In this document: positions 44,789 through 53,414 of the stretch, one piece after another | Layout of the letters: each line of letters begins with the position of its first letter | Position numbering within the stretch: the stretch's first letter is position 1 | Assembly: GCF_000190535.1 (NCBI RefSeq) | Contig: NC_015160.1 | Location: forward strand, 3,906,001-3,970,000 | Direction: 5' to 3' | From: Odoribacter splanchnicus DSM 20712 | Lineage (GTDB): Bacteria > Bacteroidota > Bacteroidia > Bacteroidales > Marinifilaceae | Length of the DNA: 64,000 nt | Made by a program: the position numbers and the translations under genes | The notes under the pieces: model-generated | What the model saw: only the letters and a program-made list of their open reading frames with translations | What the model was told of the DNA's origin: nothing | The model's database searches: none

Positions 44789-45562
44789 ATGGAAAAGATC
44801 ATGTCATTGTCTGAAAGACATCAAAAGATTTTAGAATTATTAAAAGTAAACGGAATCGTTTCAGTAAATAGTCTTAGCCGGCAATTGAATGTTTCTTCGG
44901 TGACGATCCGGAAAGACTTGGGATTACTGGAAGAAAAGAAATTACTATATCGTTCACACGGAGGAGCTATTCAGATCGATCCCTATATAGCCAACCGGCA
45001 TGTGCAGGAAAAAGAAAAACAGTTTCCGGAAGAAAAGAAAAGGATTGGTATGAAGGCTGCCGAAATGCTGACTCCCAATGACGCTATCATTATTGCTTCC
45101 GGTACTACGGTATTGGCTTTTGCCCGCTGTATACCTCCGGAGGCTCAGCTGACCGTACTGACTTCTGCGATGAACGTTGCCATGGCTCTCCTGAATTGTC
45201 AGCAGGTGGAAGTGATTCAGTTGGGCGGTATTGTCCGGCATACCTCTTCGTCGGTTACCGGAGAATATGCTTTGCGGATGTTGGAGAATTTTTCCGGGAC
45301 GAAGCTTTTTCTGGGGGTAGATGGAATCGATTTAAAATATGGACTGACTACCACGAATTTTATGGAAGCCAGTGTAAATCGTGCGATGATCGATGCGGCG
45401 CAAAAGATTATTGTCCTGACCGACTCTTCTAAATTCGGCCGGCGGGGGTTTGGAAAGATCTGCGAACTGGATGCTGTCGACCAGATTATCACCGATTCCG
45501 GCGTATCTCCCAAAGTGGTCCGGGAATTAGAGGAGTTGGGGATTAAGGTGTCGATCGTCTAA
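44789..45562 (+). CDS. glpR: DeoR-family transcriptional regulator (GlpR-like)
   Basis: About 257 residues. The N-terminal winged HTH is SERHQKILELLKVNGIVSVNSLSRQLNVSSVTIRKDL (in parts: ERHQKILELLKVNGI and SVTIRKDLGLLEE), followed by a DeoR_C sugar-phosphate-sensing domain (IIIASGTTVLAFARCI, VEVIQLGGIVR, LFLGVDGIDLKYGLTT, DSSKFGRRGF). E. coli GlpR senses glycerol-3-phosphate; the position in the glp cluster makes the same likely here. The frame runs upstream to 44741, but ATGs at 44789 or 44801 give the family N-terminus. Confidence 0.87.
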   Translation: MEKIMSLSERHQKILELLKVNGIVSVNSLSRQLNVSSVTIRKDLGLLEEKKLLYRSHGGAIQIDPYIANRHVQEKEKQFPEEKKRIGMKAAEMLTPNDAIIIASGTTVLAFARCIPPEAQLTVLTSAMNVAMALLNCQQVEVIQLGGIVRHTSSSVTGEYALRMLENFSGTKLFLGVDGIDLKYGLTTTNFMEASVNRAMIDAAQKIIVLTDSSKFGRRGFGKICELDAVDQIITDSGVSPKVVRELEELGIKVSIV

Positions 45563-45597
45563 GGAGCTTTATTTTTTATGTCGAAGATACAAGTGAT

Positions 45598-46365
45598 TTA
45601 TTCCAATACAAACGGCAATGCCTCTGCTTTCGCGTGGACGATTTCGGGCCGGTAATTGAATTCTTCGTAGGAAAAAGCAGTTAGTTCTTCTTTAGTCGTC
45701 AGGCGATTTTGAAGGATATAGCGGGTCATGGCACCACGACACATTTTGGCATATACGACAATGGTTTTCAATTTGTCTTCTTCACGAATGAAAAATTGGG
45801 GTTCCAGGACTTTCACTTCCCGTCTGACCCGTTTCCAGTCGAACAGACGGGTCATTTCCTCTGTGGCAAGATGCACCAGGCAGCCATCGTCCTGCTTTAC
45901 TGAATCGATCAGCACATCGGTCAAACGTGGTTTCCAAAAATCGAACATGTTCCGGTTGTCGTTGTTCGGTAACTTTACGTTACCCTCTAAACGGTAGTTT
46001 TTGATCCGGTCCATAGGCCGGAGCAGGCCATATAAAAAGGAGCAAATCCACAGATGGTTGTTGGCGTAGGCATAATCGGCTTCTGTAAATTCCCAGGCGC
46101 GGAGGTGGCGATAGACTATGCCGTTGTATGACAACACGGCAGGCCCGCTGTCGTCGGAATCGAAAAAAGACAGATAACGTAGTTTGTTCAGGATAGCCAG
46201 GCGTGGATTACATTTCAGGGCTTTCCCCAATTCCGCTTCCGTGAAGGCCGCTAATTGGAGTGCATGGCGTTCGGCTTCTTCCAGAAACTTCGGCTTTGTC
46301 AGGATTGACGGTGAAAGCTCAGGCCTTGTCGTCATGTTTTTGGCACAAGCGAGTAATATCTGCAT
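45598..46365 (-). CDS. yaaA: YaaA family peroxide-stress protein
   Basis: A 255-residue DUF328 protein. Conserved phrases include MQILLACAKNM, SYNGIVYRHL, FLYGLLRPMDRIKNYRLE and the C-terminal AKMCRGAMTRYIL plus NYRPE. In E. coli YaaA lowers free iron under peroxide stress, and a helix-hairpin-helix-like DNA-binding fold has been described. It is inserted between glpR and glpABC on the opposite strand. The Bacteroidetes role is probably the same but not shown. Confidence 0.88.
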   Translation of the reverse strand: MQILLACAKNMTTRPELSPSILTKPKFLEEAERHALQLAAFTEAELGKALKCNPRLAILNKLRYLSFFDSDDSGPAVLSYNGIVYRHLRAWEFTEADYAYANNHLWICSFLYGLLRPMDRIKNYRLEGNVKLPNNDNRNMFDFWKPRLTDVLIDSVKQDDGCLVHLATEEMTRLFDWKRVRREVKVLEPQFFIREEDKLKTIVVYAKMCRGAMTRYILQNRLTTKEELTAFSYEEFNYRPEIVHAKAEALPFVLE

Positions 46366-46505
46366 GGTCTTGTTTTTAGAACTTATACAAAAGTAATAAA
46401 ATAATCAGGAAACAATAGGCTGTTTTTCCGGGTATTTCAACGTGAGGCCATTCGGTAGATGGCTTTTCGTTTCGGGGAGTAATTGGGATATGGTGTTTCA
46501 TTTGT

Positions 46506-46547
46506 TTTCGTTTTGATTGAAAATACTTTCGTTTTTCTTTTGAAATG
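46506..46547 (+). promoter_or_regulatory. 21-bp-period direct repeat upstream of glpA (operator candidate)
   Basis: TTTCGTTTT occurs at 46506-46514 and again at 46527-46535, each followed by a GAAAAT or GAAAT word. The period of 21 bases equals two helical turns, so both copies face the same side. It lies just upstream of the glpA promoter. A GlpR operator is a reasonable inference. Confidence 0.45.
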
Positions 46548-46557
46548 TTTTGAATTG

Positions 46558-46589
46558 TTTGTTTCTTTGTGGGCGAAAATATAATTTTC
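46558..46589 (+). promoter_or_regulatory. Promoter candidate of glpABC
   Basis: TTTG at 46558-46561 and TAATTTTC (46582-46589, one mismatch to TAnnTTTG) are 20 bases apart. The expected start near 46595 leaves almost no leader before the ATG at 46597; an in-frame ATG at 46612 would leave about 16 bases. Confidence 0.45.
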
Positions 46590-46596
46590 TGCACAA

Positions 46597-48228
46597 ATGA
46601 AACAAAATGATATGACCAAGCCATTTGATGTGATTGTAATCGGCGGTGGTGCAACCGGTGCTGGAATTGCCAGAGACTGTGCCCGTAGAGGGATTCGTGT
46701 GCTTTTGATCGAGCGATTCGATATATCGACGGGAGCGACGGGACGAAATCACGGTTTGTTGCATAGTGGTGCCCGCTATGCAGTGACTGATCAGGAATCG
46801 GCAGAGGAATGTATTAAAGAAAACAGGATTCTTCGGCGGATTGCCAGTCATTGTGTGGAAGAGACCGACGGTCTGTTCCTGAGTTTGCCGGAGGATGACA
46901 TTCAATATCAGGCAAAATTTGTCGATGCTTGTCGACGTGCCGGAATCCGGGCCGATATTATCGATCCGAAAGAAGCGCTGTTGCTGGAGCCATCTGCCAA
47001 TCCGGCTATTATCGGGGCGGTAAGGGTTCCCGATGGGGCTGTCGATCCTTTCCGTTTGACCACTTCGAATATCATCGATGCCCGTAATCATGGGGCTGAA
47101 ATTCTCACTTACCACGAGGCGACGGAATTAATCCGTGAACAGGATCGTATCGTCGGAGTGAAAGCCCTGGATCATAGGACGAAAGAGACTAAAAATTATT
47201 ATGCTAACGTTGTCGTAAATGCCGGAGGAATCTGGGGACACAACATCGCTAAGATGGCGGGAATAACGGTGAATATGCTGCCTGCTAAAGGTGCCCTGCT
47301 GATTTTCGGGCATCGGGTGAATAATATTGTTTTGAACCGGTGCCGCAAGCCTGCGGATGCCGATATTCTGGTTCCGGGTGACACGATTTCATTGATCGGA
47401 ACCACTTCGAGCAAGGTGTCGTTTAATGAAGTCGACCGGATGTATGTGACTCCCGGTGAGGTGGATTTATTGTTACGCGAAGGGGAAAAATTGGCTCCGG
47501 TCCTGGCACAAACCCGTATTTTGCGGGCTTATGCGGGTGTACGGCCTTTGGTTGCGGCAGACGACGATCCGAGTGGCCGGAATGTGAGTCGGGGAATTGT
47601 GCTGCTGGATCATGCTGTCCGGGATGGACTTGAGGGATTTATTACGATTACCGGCGGGAAGCTGATGACCTACCGGCTGATGGCTGAGTGGGCTACCGAT
47701 TTAATTTGTAAAAAGTTGAATGTGAACGTCCCGTGTACGACCGCCAGTGAAAAATTGCCCGGTTCGAGGGAGGATCGTGAAGAAGTGGAGAAAAAGATTA
47801 TCTCGGTACCCTTGGCTCAGCGAAATTCTTCTATTTACCGGCATGGAGATCTGGCGGAAAGATTTTCCGGGAATGATGTGCTGGAAAATAGTTTAGTATG
47901 TGAGTGTGAGGAAGTTTCTGTCGGAGAGGTAAAGTATGCTTTGAATGAATTAGAAGTGCACAATCTGGTGGATTTGAGAAGAAGGACGCGTGTCGGAATG
48001 GGTACCTGTCAGGGAGAACTTTGTGCATGCCGGGCTGCCGGATTGATGAGCAGTATGCATAAATATTGTACTAAACGGGCGAAAGAAGATCTGGCTTCTT
48101 TCTTGAATGAGAGATGGAAGGGGATGGCGCCTATCGCCTGGGGGGATACTTTGCGGGAAAGTGAGTATACAGCCTGGATTTATGAAAGTGTGTGCGGTTT
48201 GAAAATGTCTCAAAAACAAGAAGAGTAA
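46597..48228 (+). CDS. glpA: Anaerobic glycerol-3-phosphate dehydrogenase subunit A
   Basis: Catalytic FAD subunit of the GlpABC complex. The 543 residues contain the FAD motif VIVIGGGATGAGIARDCARR (near 13-32), TGATGRNHGLLHSGARY, FITITGGKLMTYRLMAEWA and a C-terminal BFD-like [2Fe-2S] domain (about 425-480: VCECEEVSVGEV and GTCQGELC), which separates GlpA from GlpD. The start at 46597 may be near-leaderless; 46612 (MTKPFD) is the alternative. glpB begins two bases after its stop. Confidence 0.95.
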   Translation: MKQNDMTKPFDVIVIGGGATGAGIARDCARRGIRVLLIERFDISTGATGRNHGLLHSGARYAVTDQESAEECIKENRILRRIASHCVEETDGLFLSLPEDDIQYQAKFVDACRRAGIRADIIDPKEALLLEPSANPAIIGAVRVPDGAVDPFRLTTSNIIDARNHGAEILTYHEATELIREQDRIVGVKALDHRTKETKNYYANVVVNAGGIWGHNIAKMAGITVNMLPAKGALLIFGHRVNNIVLNRCRKPADADILVPGDTISLIGTTSSKVSFNEVDRMYVTPGEVDLLLREGEKLAPVLAQTRILRAYAGVRPLVAADDDPSGRNVSRGIVLLDHAVRDGLEGFITITGGKLMTYRLMAEWATDLICKKLNVNVPCTTASEKLPGSREDREEVEKKIISVPLAQRNSSIYRHGDLAERFSGNDVLENSLVCECEEVSVGEVKYALNELEVHNLVDLRRRTRVGMGTCQGELCACRAAGLMSSMHKYCTKRAKEDLASFLNERWKGMAPIAWGDTLRESEYTAWIYESVCGLKMSQKQEE

Positions 48229-48229
48229 T

Positions 48230-49486
48230 ATGAAATTCGATACGATTATAATCGGGGGTGGACTGGCAGGATTGGTTGCCGGTATTTGTTTGTCGAAACA
48301 CGGACAACGTTGTGTCATTATATCTTCAGGACAAAGTGCCCTGCATTTTTCTTCCGGTTCTTTGGATTTGCTGAATGTGTTGCCCGACGGGACAGAGGTG
48401 GCTCATCCTTTGAAAGCTATCGGACAGTTGCAGGAACAGGCGCCTGCCCATCCCTATGTAAAAATGGGGATGGAGGTATTTTCAAGACTGACCGGTGAGG
48501 CTGAGCGATTTTTTGAGGAAGTCGGAATCCATATGAGTGGAAGCGCCTTGAAGAATCATTATCGGGTGACTCCGATGGGGACGCTGAAGCCTGCCTGGCT
48601 TACCTTGAAAGATCATCCGGATTGTGATGCTGCCGATCGTTTACCCTGGAAGAAAATAGCAATATTCAATGTCCTGGGATTTTTGGATTTCTATACTCAG
48701 TTTATCGCGGATGAGTTCCGGAAAATGGGTACTGAAAGTAGGATTCATTCGTTTAATTTCCCTGCTTTGGAATATTTGCGTAAAAATCCTACTGAGATGA
48801 GGTCTGTCAATATTGCCCGGATGTTTGAGAAACAGGAAAATCTGGACGAACTGGCCACTTTGTTGAAAAGGGAAGCCGGTGAGGTCGAGGCGATCGTGTT
48901 GCCGGCGGTATTCGGTTTGAATCAGGATACAGCCTTGGATTATTTACAAAAGAGGGTTGGAAAAGAAATTTGTCTCTTGCCTACTCTGCCTCCTTCTGTC
49001 CCGGGGATCCGTACACAGCAGCAATTACGCAAATGTTTCCAGCAAGCCGGAGGTGTATATATGCTAGGGGATACCGTTTTGCGGGCAGAACAGGAAGGGA
49101 ATCGGATTAGCCGGCTCTTTTCTTATAATCACGGAGAGATTCCTTTTGTCGGAAAGCATATCATCCTGGCTAGTGGCAGTTATTTCAGTCAGGGATTGAT
49201 CGCTACTTCCGAACGGGTGTATGAACCTGTTTTTGATTTGGATGTCACTTATCCGGAAGATCGGAATCTGTGGTATGGCCGGAATGCATTCGACCGGCAA
49301 CCGTATGAAGGTTTCGGTGTGAAGACGGGAACTGATTTCCGGGGGATGGTGCACGGGCAGGTATTGGAAAATTTGTATGTGGCGGGAGCTGTTCTGGAGG
49401 GATTTAATCCGATTAAAGAAGGATGTGGTGGTGGGGTTTCTGTTTTGAGTGCTTTGTATGTAGCTGAACAAATTTTAAGTAAATAA
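48230..49486 (+). CDS. glpB: Anaerobic glycerol-3-phosphate dehydrogenase subunit B
   Basis: A 418-residue flavoprotein subunit. The dinucleotide motif is FDTIIIGGGLAGLVAGICLS (3-22). The C-terminus has GVKTGTDFRGM and the GCGGGVSVLSALYVAEQIL segment, with VAGAVLEGFNPIKEGCGGG typical of GlpB. GlpB passes electrons between GlpA and the membrane-anchoring GlpC. Tightly packed between glpA (1-base gap) and glpC (8-base gap). Confidence 0.93.
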   Translation: MKFDTIIIGGGLAGLVAGICLSKHGQRCVIISSGQSALHFSSGSLDLLNVLPDGTEVAHPLKAIGQLQEQAPAHPYVKMGMEVFSRLTGEAERFFEEVGIHMSGSALKNHYRVTPMGTLKPAWLTLKDHPDCDAADRLPWKKIAIFNVLGFLDFYTQFIADEFRKMGTESRIHSFNFPALEYLRKNPTEMRSVNIARMFEKQENLDELATLLKREAGEVEAIVLPAVFGLNQDTALDYLQKRVGKEICLLPTLPPSVPGIRTQQQLRKCFQQAGGVYMLGDTVLRAEQEGNRISRLFSYNHGEIPFVGKHIILASGSYFSQGLIATSERVYEPVFDLDVTYPEDRNLWYGRNAFDRQPYEGFGVKTGTDFRGMVHGQVLENLYVAGAVLEGFNPIKEGCGGGVSVLSALYVAEQILSK

Positions 49487-49494
49487 AAGAGGTT

Positions 49495-50715
49495 ATGAAT
49501 CTTCAACAACATAATATTAGTGACAATAATTTCGAACAGTGCATCAAATGTACGGTTTGTACGGTTTATTGTCCGGTAGCGGCTGTCAATCCGGATTATC
49601 CCGGTCCTAAACAGGCAGGTCCTGACGGAGAACGCCTGCGTCTGAAGAAGTTCGGTTTTTATGACGAGACCTTGAAATATTGTATCAATTGCAAGCGGTG
49701 TGAAGTGGCCTGTCCTTCTAATGTGAAGATCGGAGATATCATCCAGGCGGCAAGGATTAAATTCAGTAAAAAGAAACCGGGAGTACGGGATTTTATTCTG
49801 GCGAATACCGATTTGGTCGGGACTCTCTCCACTCCTGTGGCGCCGGTTGTGAATGCAACGCTGGGATTGAAACCGGTAAAAGCGATTTTGGATGGAGTGT
49901 TGAAAATCGATCATCGCCGTACTTTCCCGAAATATGCTTTCGGAACTTTCGAAAGCTGGTATAAGAAACAAGTGAAAGAACAACTTGCTTTTCCGAAACA
50001 GGTGAGTTATTTCCATGGATGTTATGTGAATTACAATTACCCGCAGTTGGGGAAAGATCTCGTTAAGGTTATGAATGCCCTCGGGATCGGGGTGAGGTTG
50101 TTGGAAAAAGAAAAATGTTGCGGGGTGGCGCTGATTTCGAATGGTTTTATCAAACAAGCTCGGAAACAGGCTGATATCAATATCGGTTCGATTCGGAAAT
50201 CGGTCGTGGATAAAAATATTCCTGTTATTGCCACCTCTTCTACCTGTACTTTTACGATTCGGGATGAATATCCGCATTTGTTGGGCGTGAAGAATGAAGA
50301 TGTGAGAGAGCAGGTAGAGCTGGCTACCCGCTATATTTACCGCTTGCTGAGTCAGGAAACCGGACAATTGGAGTTCAGAAAAGATAAGAAACTACGGGTG
50401 GCTTATCATACTCCTTGTCATATGGAAAAGCTGGGGTGGGCTTATTATTCGATCGAATTATTGAAGTCGATTCCGAATGTGGAACTGGTATTGCTCGATT
50501 CGCAATGTTGCGGAATTGCCGGGACTTACGGTTTCAAAAAGGAAAATTACAAGACTTCGCAGGATATCGGTAATTCCTTGTTTAAACAGATCGAGGAATC
50601 CGGTGTGGATTATGTCGTAACTGATTGTGAAACTTGTAAATGGCAGATCGAAATGTCTACTTCTAAATGTTGTAAACATCCAATCTCGGTCTTGGCGGAA
50701 ATGTTACAGGATTGA
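49495..50715 (+). CDS. glpC: Anaerobic glycerol-3-phosphate dehydrogenase subunit C
   Basis: Iron-sulfur membrane-anchor subunit that hands electrons to menaquinone. The 406 residues have two [4Fe-4S] motifs (CIKCTVCTVYCP near 17-28 and CINCKRCEVACP near 63-74) and two CCG domains (KCCGVALIS near 205 and QCCGIAGTYGF near 338). Last gene of the glpABC operon, ending at a GC-rich hairpin. This anaerobic enzyme suits a gut anaerobe using fumarate respiration. Confidence 0.94.
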   Translation: MNLQQHNISDNNFEQCIKCTVCTVYCPVAAVNPDYPGPKQAGPDGERLRLKKFGFYDETLKYCINCKRCEVACPSNVKIGDIIQAARIKFSKKKPGVRDFILANTDLVGTLSTPVAPVVNATLGLKPVKAILDGVLKIDHRRTFPKYAFGTFESWYKKQVKEQLAFPKQVSYFHGCYVNYNYPQLGKDLVKVMNALGIGVRLLEKEKCCGVALISNGFIKQARKQADINIGSIRKSVVDKNIPVIATSSTCTFTIRDEYPHLLGVKNEDVREQVELATRYIYRLLSQETGQLEFRKDKKLRVAYHTPCHMEKLGWAYYSIELLKSIPNVELVLLDSQCCGIAGTYGFKKENYKTSQDIGNSLFKQIEESGVDYVVTDCETCKWQIEMSTSKCCKHPISVLAEMLQD

Positions 50716-51070
50716 AAGAAATAGTTTTCTGGGAGTTGACCGGCCGGAGGCTTGTTTCCCGGTCGGTTAGGTTTGAAAACCATGGAGTGTGTTCAAAAAT
50801 CGGGGATTTGTTTGTTATAAAACATCTTGTGCGTGATGAACTTTGAGTTCGAAAGGGTGTTTTTCGAAGCGAAATATTCGCACCGGATATTTTTAAATAA
50901 ATTTACCAAAAATTTTCATAATTTTTTTTGGATATATGGAGTTTTTATCTACTTTTGTTTCGAAATGAAGATGTTTTTATTTCATTTCAAAATAATGTGC
51001 GCCGAAAACGTTGTAATAACGAAAGTGATAGGTTTTTCTTAGAAACAATTTGAATCTTAAACTAATAGCT
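50716..51070. other. Regulatory stretch upstream of glpT copy 1
   Basis: After the glpC terminator no gene is visible. GCGAAATATTCGC (50869-50881) is a near-palindrome. TTTCGAAATGAA (50958-50969) and TTCATTTCAAAA (50981-50992) form an 11-of-12 inverted repeat with an 11-base spacer. These are candidate operators. The TTTCG and GAAATG words recall the repeats before glpA. Confidence 0.5.
50738..50768 (+). terminator. Terminator of the glpABC operon
   Basis: ACCGGCCGG (50739-50747) pairs with CCGGTCGGT (50759-50767), one G-T wobble, around AGGCTTGTTTC. It lies 23 bases after the glpC stop; the T-rich tail is weak. Confidence 0.55.
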
Positions 51071-52411
51071 ATGTGGAGTTTTTTAAAACCAGAGCCTCAT
51101 CGGCCCTTGTTGTCAAAAGAAAAGATTGATCCGACGTATAAGCGTCTGCGTTGGCAAGTATTCATCGGTATCTTTATTGGATATGCAGGCTACTATTTAG
51201 TTCGGAAGAATTTTTCTCTTGCTATGCCTTATCTGGTGGATATGGGATTCGATAAAGGGCTTCTCGGGGTTGCTATTTCAGCTAATGCTATTGCCTATGG
51301 ATTGTCTAAGTTTATTATGGGTGGGGTTTCAGACCGTAGTAGTGCCCGTAAATTCTTGCCCTTGGGGTTGACATTGTCGGCTTTAGCTACTCTTTTATTA
51401 GGTACGAAAGTGGGAGTTTCTTCCATCGTCTCTATGTTTATTTTGCAATTTCTGATCGGTTGGTTTCAGGGGATGGGATGGCCTCCGTGTGGCCGTGTTA
51501 TGACGCATTGGTTTTCACAAAACGAAAGAGGAACGAAAATGTCTATCTGGAATTGTGCTCACAATGTAGGTGGTGCTTTGATCGGTCCGATGGCTGCCGG
51601 TGGTTTGGTATGGTTCGGTTCCTGGCAAGCCGGTACATTCTGGTTCCCGGCGGTGGTGGCTTTGATTATTGTGGTTATCGCTTATTCGTTGATCCGGGAT
51701 ACTCCGCAATCTTGTGGTTTACCTCCTATCGAAGAGTATCGGAATGATTACCCTAAAAATTACAGTGCTAAATCGGAGGTTGAACTGACGGCTAAAGAGA
51801 TCTTTTTCAAATATGTTTTGAATAATAAGACTTTGTGGTTTATCGCGCTGGCCAATGCTTTTATTTATCTGATCCGTTACGGTGTATTGGATTGGGCCCC
51901 CACCTATCTGAAAGAGGTGAAGGGATATGATATTACAGAAATCGGTTGGGCTTATTTTGTTTATGAATTTGCTGCTATTCCCGGTACGATCGTATGTGGA
52001 TGGTTGAGTGACAAATTGTTCAAGGGACGCCGTGCTTTAACGACCATGATCTATATGGTTTTGATCGCTGTTTCGATCTTTGTTTACTGGCAGTTCAGTG
52101 CTACTCCGCTGATGGATAGTATTTGTCTGATTGCTATCGGTTTCTTGATTTACGGACCGGTGATGTTGATCGGGGTACACGCTTTGGATCTGGCTCCTAA
52201 AAAGGCTGCCGGTACGGCTGCCGGATTTACCGGGTTCTTCGGCTATTTCTTTGGAACGGCCCTGTTCGCTAATATCGGTTTAGGTTATATCGTGCAGCAT
52301 TTGGGATGGAATTGGAACTTTATCGTTTTGTTGGGTGCTTGTGCTTTAGCCTTCCTGTTTATTGCATTTACTTATAAAGAAGAACAATATCTGGTTAAAA
52401 ACAAAAACTAA
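51071..52411 (+). CDS. glpT: Glycerol-3-phosphate antiporter GlpT, copy 1
   Basis: Inner-membrane organophosphate:phosphate antiporter that imports glycerol-3-phosphate. About 446 residues from MWSFLKPEPHRPLL with 12 predicted helices. Family features: YYLVRKNFSLAMPYL (arginine of the substrate site), GWFQGMGWPPCGRVMTHWFS and NVGGALIGPMA. The ATG at 51071 is chosen to match copy 2; an earlier ATG at 51050 adds seven residues. The next gene, a HAD phosphatase, starts eight bases after the stop. Copy 2 at 56033 is very similar along its whole length. Confidence 0.95.
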   Translation: MWSFLKPEPHRPLLSKEKIDPTYKRLRWQVFIGIFIGYAGYYLVRKNFSLAMPYLVDMGFDKGLLGVAISANAIAYGLSKFIMGGVSDRSSARKFLPLGLTLSALATLLLGTKVGVSSIVSMFILQFLIGWFQGMGWPPCGRVMTHWFSQNERGTKMSIWNCAHNVGGALIGPMAAGGLVWFGSWQAGTFWFPAVVALIIVVIAYSLIRDTPQSCGLPPIEEYRNDYPKNYSAKSEVELTAKEIFFKYVLNNKTLWFIALANAFIYLIRYGVLDWAPTYLKEVKGYDITEIGWAYFVYEFAAIPGTIVCGWLSDKLFKGRRALTTMIYMVLIAVSIFVYWQFSATPLMDSICLIAIGFLIYGPVMLIGVHALDLAPKKAAGTAAGFTGFFGYFFGTALFANIGLGYIVQHLGWNWNFIVLLGACALAFLFIAFTYKEEQYLVKNKN

Positions 52412-52419
52412 TTAAATCC

Positions 52420-53361
52420 ATGATTAAGAAGAATTTAACGAGTAGTATCATCCTGGTGATGATGCTACTGATCACCCCCTGTGTCTCTGCACAAACCTAT
52501 CGGCAGATCAAAGGATGGTCAAAAGAAGTCAATGATCGGCTGGAAGATTTCCTGAATTCGACCATTACGATGAAGATTCGGAAAGTGGCGGTTTTCGATG
52601 GTGACGGTACGGTTATGGGACAGGTACCTCATTATTTGGCGGATGAAGCTTTATATCAATATGCCGACGAACATTTTAAAGGAAAAACGGATAAGTTTTC
52701 GAAAGAGAAAATGGCGATCCTGAACCGGATGGTAAAAGATGGAAATAATGTGGGGAAACCTTATGTCGAGGATCGGGTGCATTTTTTGGCAGGACTGACG
52801 CCCGAAGAAATTCTCGAAATGGGATATGCATGTTACCAGACTTCTTACCGGAACAAGTTCTATCCGGAAATGAAACAACTGATTGCCAATCTCAAGGAAT
52901 ATGGATTCGAGGTTTGGATTTTGACCGCTTCTCCGGAATTTTTATATCAGAAATTTCTGGCCGAAGAACTCGGTATCCCGGAGGTCAATATCCTGGGGGT
53001 AAAATCGGTGGTTGTCGGCGGTAAATTGACAGATGATATCATCTTACCGATTCCGCAGGATGACGGTAAAGCAAATGTGATCCCGACCTTTATTAAAACC
53101 CGTCCTTTGGTTGTCGGAGGGAATAGCCGGGGAGATATGGATATGCTCAATCAGTCTTGTGGATTGAAGATTGTGGTGAATCCGGACGATAAAACAGTGC
53201 GTGGGAAAGAAGACGGGCCGATGAACGGTTATACGGTAAAAGGCTATTGGGAAAAAGAAGGGGCTTTGATCGTGAAATGTCATGATGTCAGGGAACCCGG
53301 TCTGCGTTTCCATACAGAAGAATGGGGAATCCGCGAAAATGTATCTAATCCGAAAGAATAA
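52420..53361 (+). CDS. Secreted HAD-family phosphatase
   Basis: A 313-residue haloacid-dehalogenase-like hydrolase with a signal peptide (IILVMMLLITPCVSA, cleavage near 24). Motif I is VFDGDGTVM (D60 and D62), motif II ILTASPEF near 168, motif IV GGNSRGDMDML near 229. The layout resembles the phosphoserine-phosphatase or PGP-phosphatase branch. Being exported and lodged between glpT and a porin, it may remove phosphate from glycerol-3-phosphate or another small phosphoester in the periplasm, so that glycerol enters through GlpF. That substrate is inference. Confidence 0.82.
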   Translation: MIKKNLTSSIILVMMLLITPCVSAQTYRQIKGWSKEVNDRLEDFLNSTITMKIRKVAVFDGDGTVMGQVPHYLADEALYQYADEHFKGKTDKFSKEKMAILNRMVKDGNNVGKPYVEDRVHFLAGLTPEEILEMGYACYQTSYRNKFYPEMKQLIANLKEYGFEVWILTASPEFLYQKFLAEELGIPEVNILGVKSVVVGGKLTDDIILPIPQDDGKANVIPTFIKTRPLVVGGNSRGDMDMLNQSCGLKIVVNPDDKTVRGKEDGPMNGYTVKGYWEKEGALIVKCHDVREPGLRFHTEEWGIRENVSNPKE

Positions 53362-53414
53362 TTCAGGAATAGAATTATATAATTGATTTTACGTATAATT
53401 TATTTGATGTTACT

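Noticed and set aside
49249..50367. 372-codon open frame on the minus strand across glpB and glpC
   Set aside because: It is exactly antisense to two well-supported genes, is rich in H, F, R and S as expected for a shadow frame, and has no recognisable domain.
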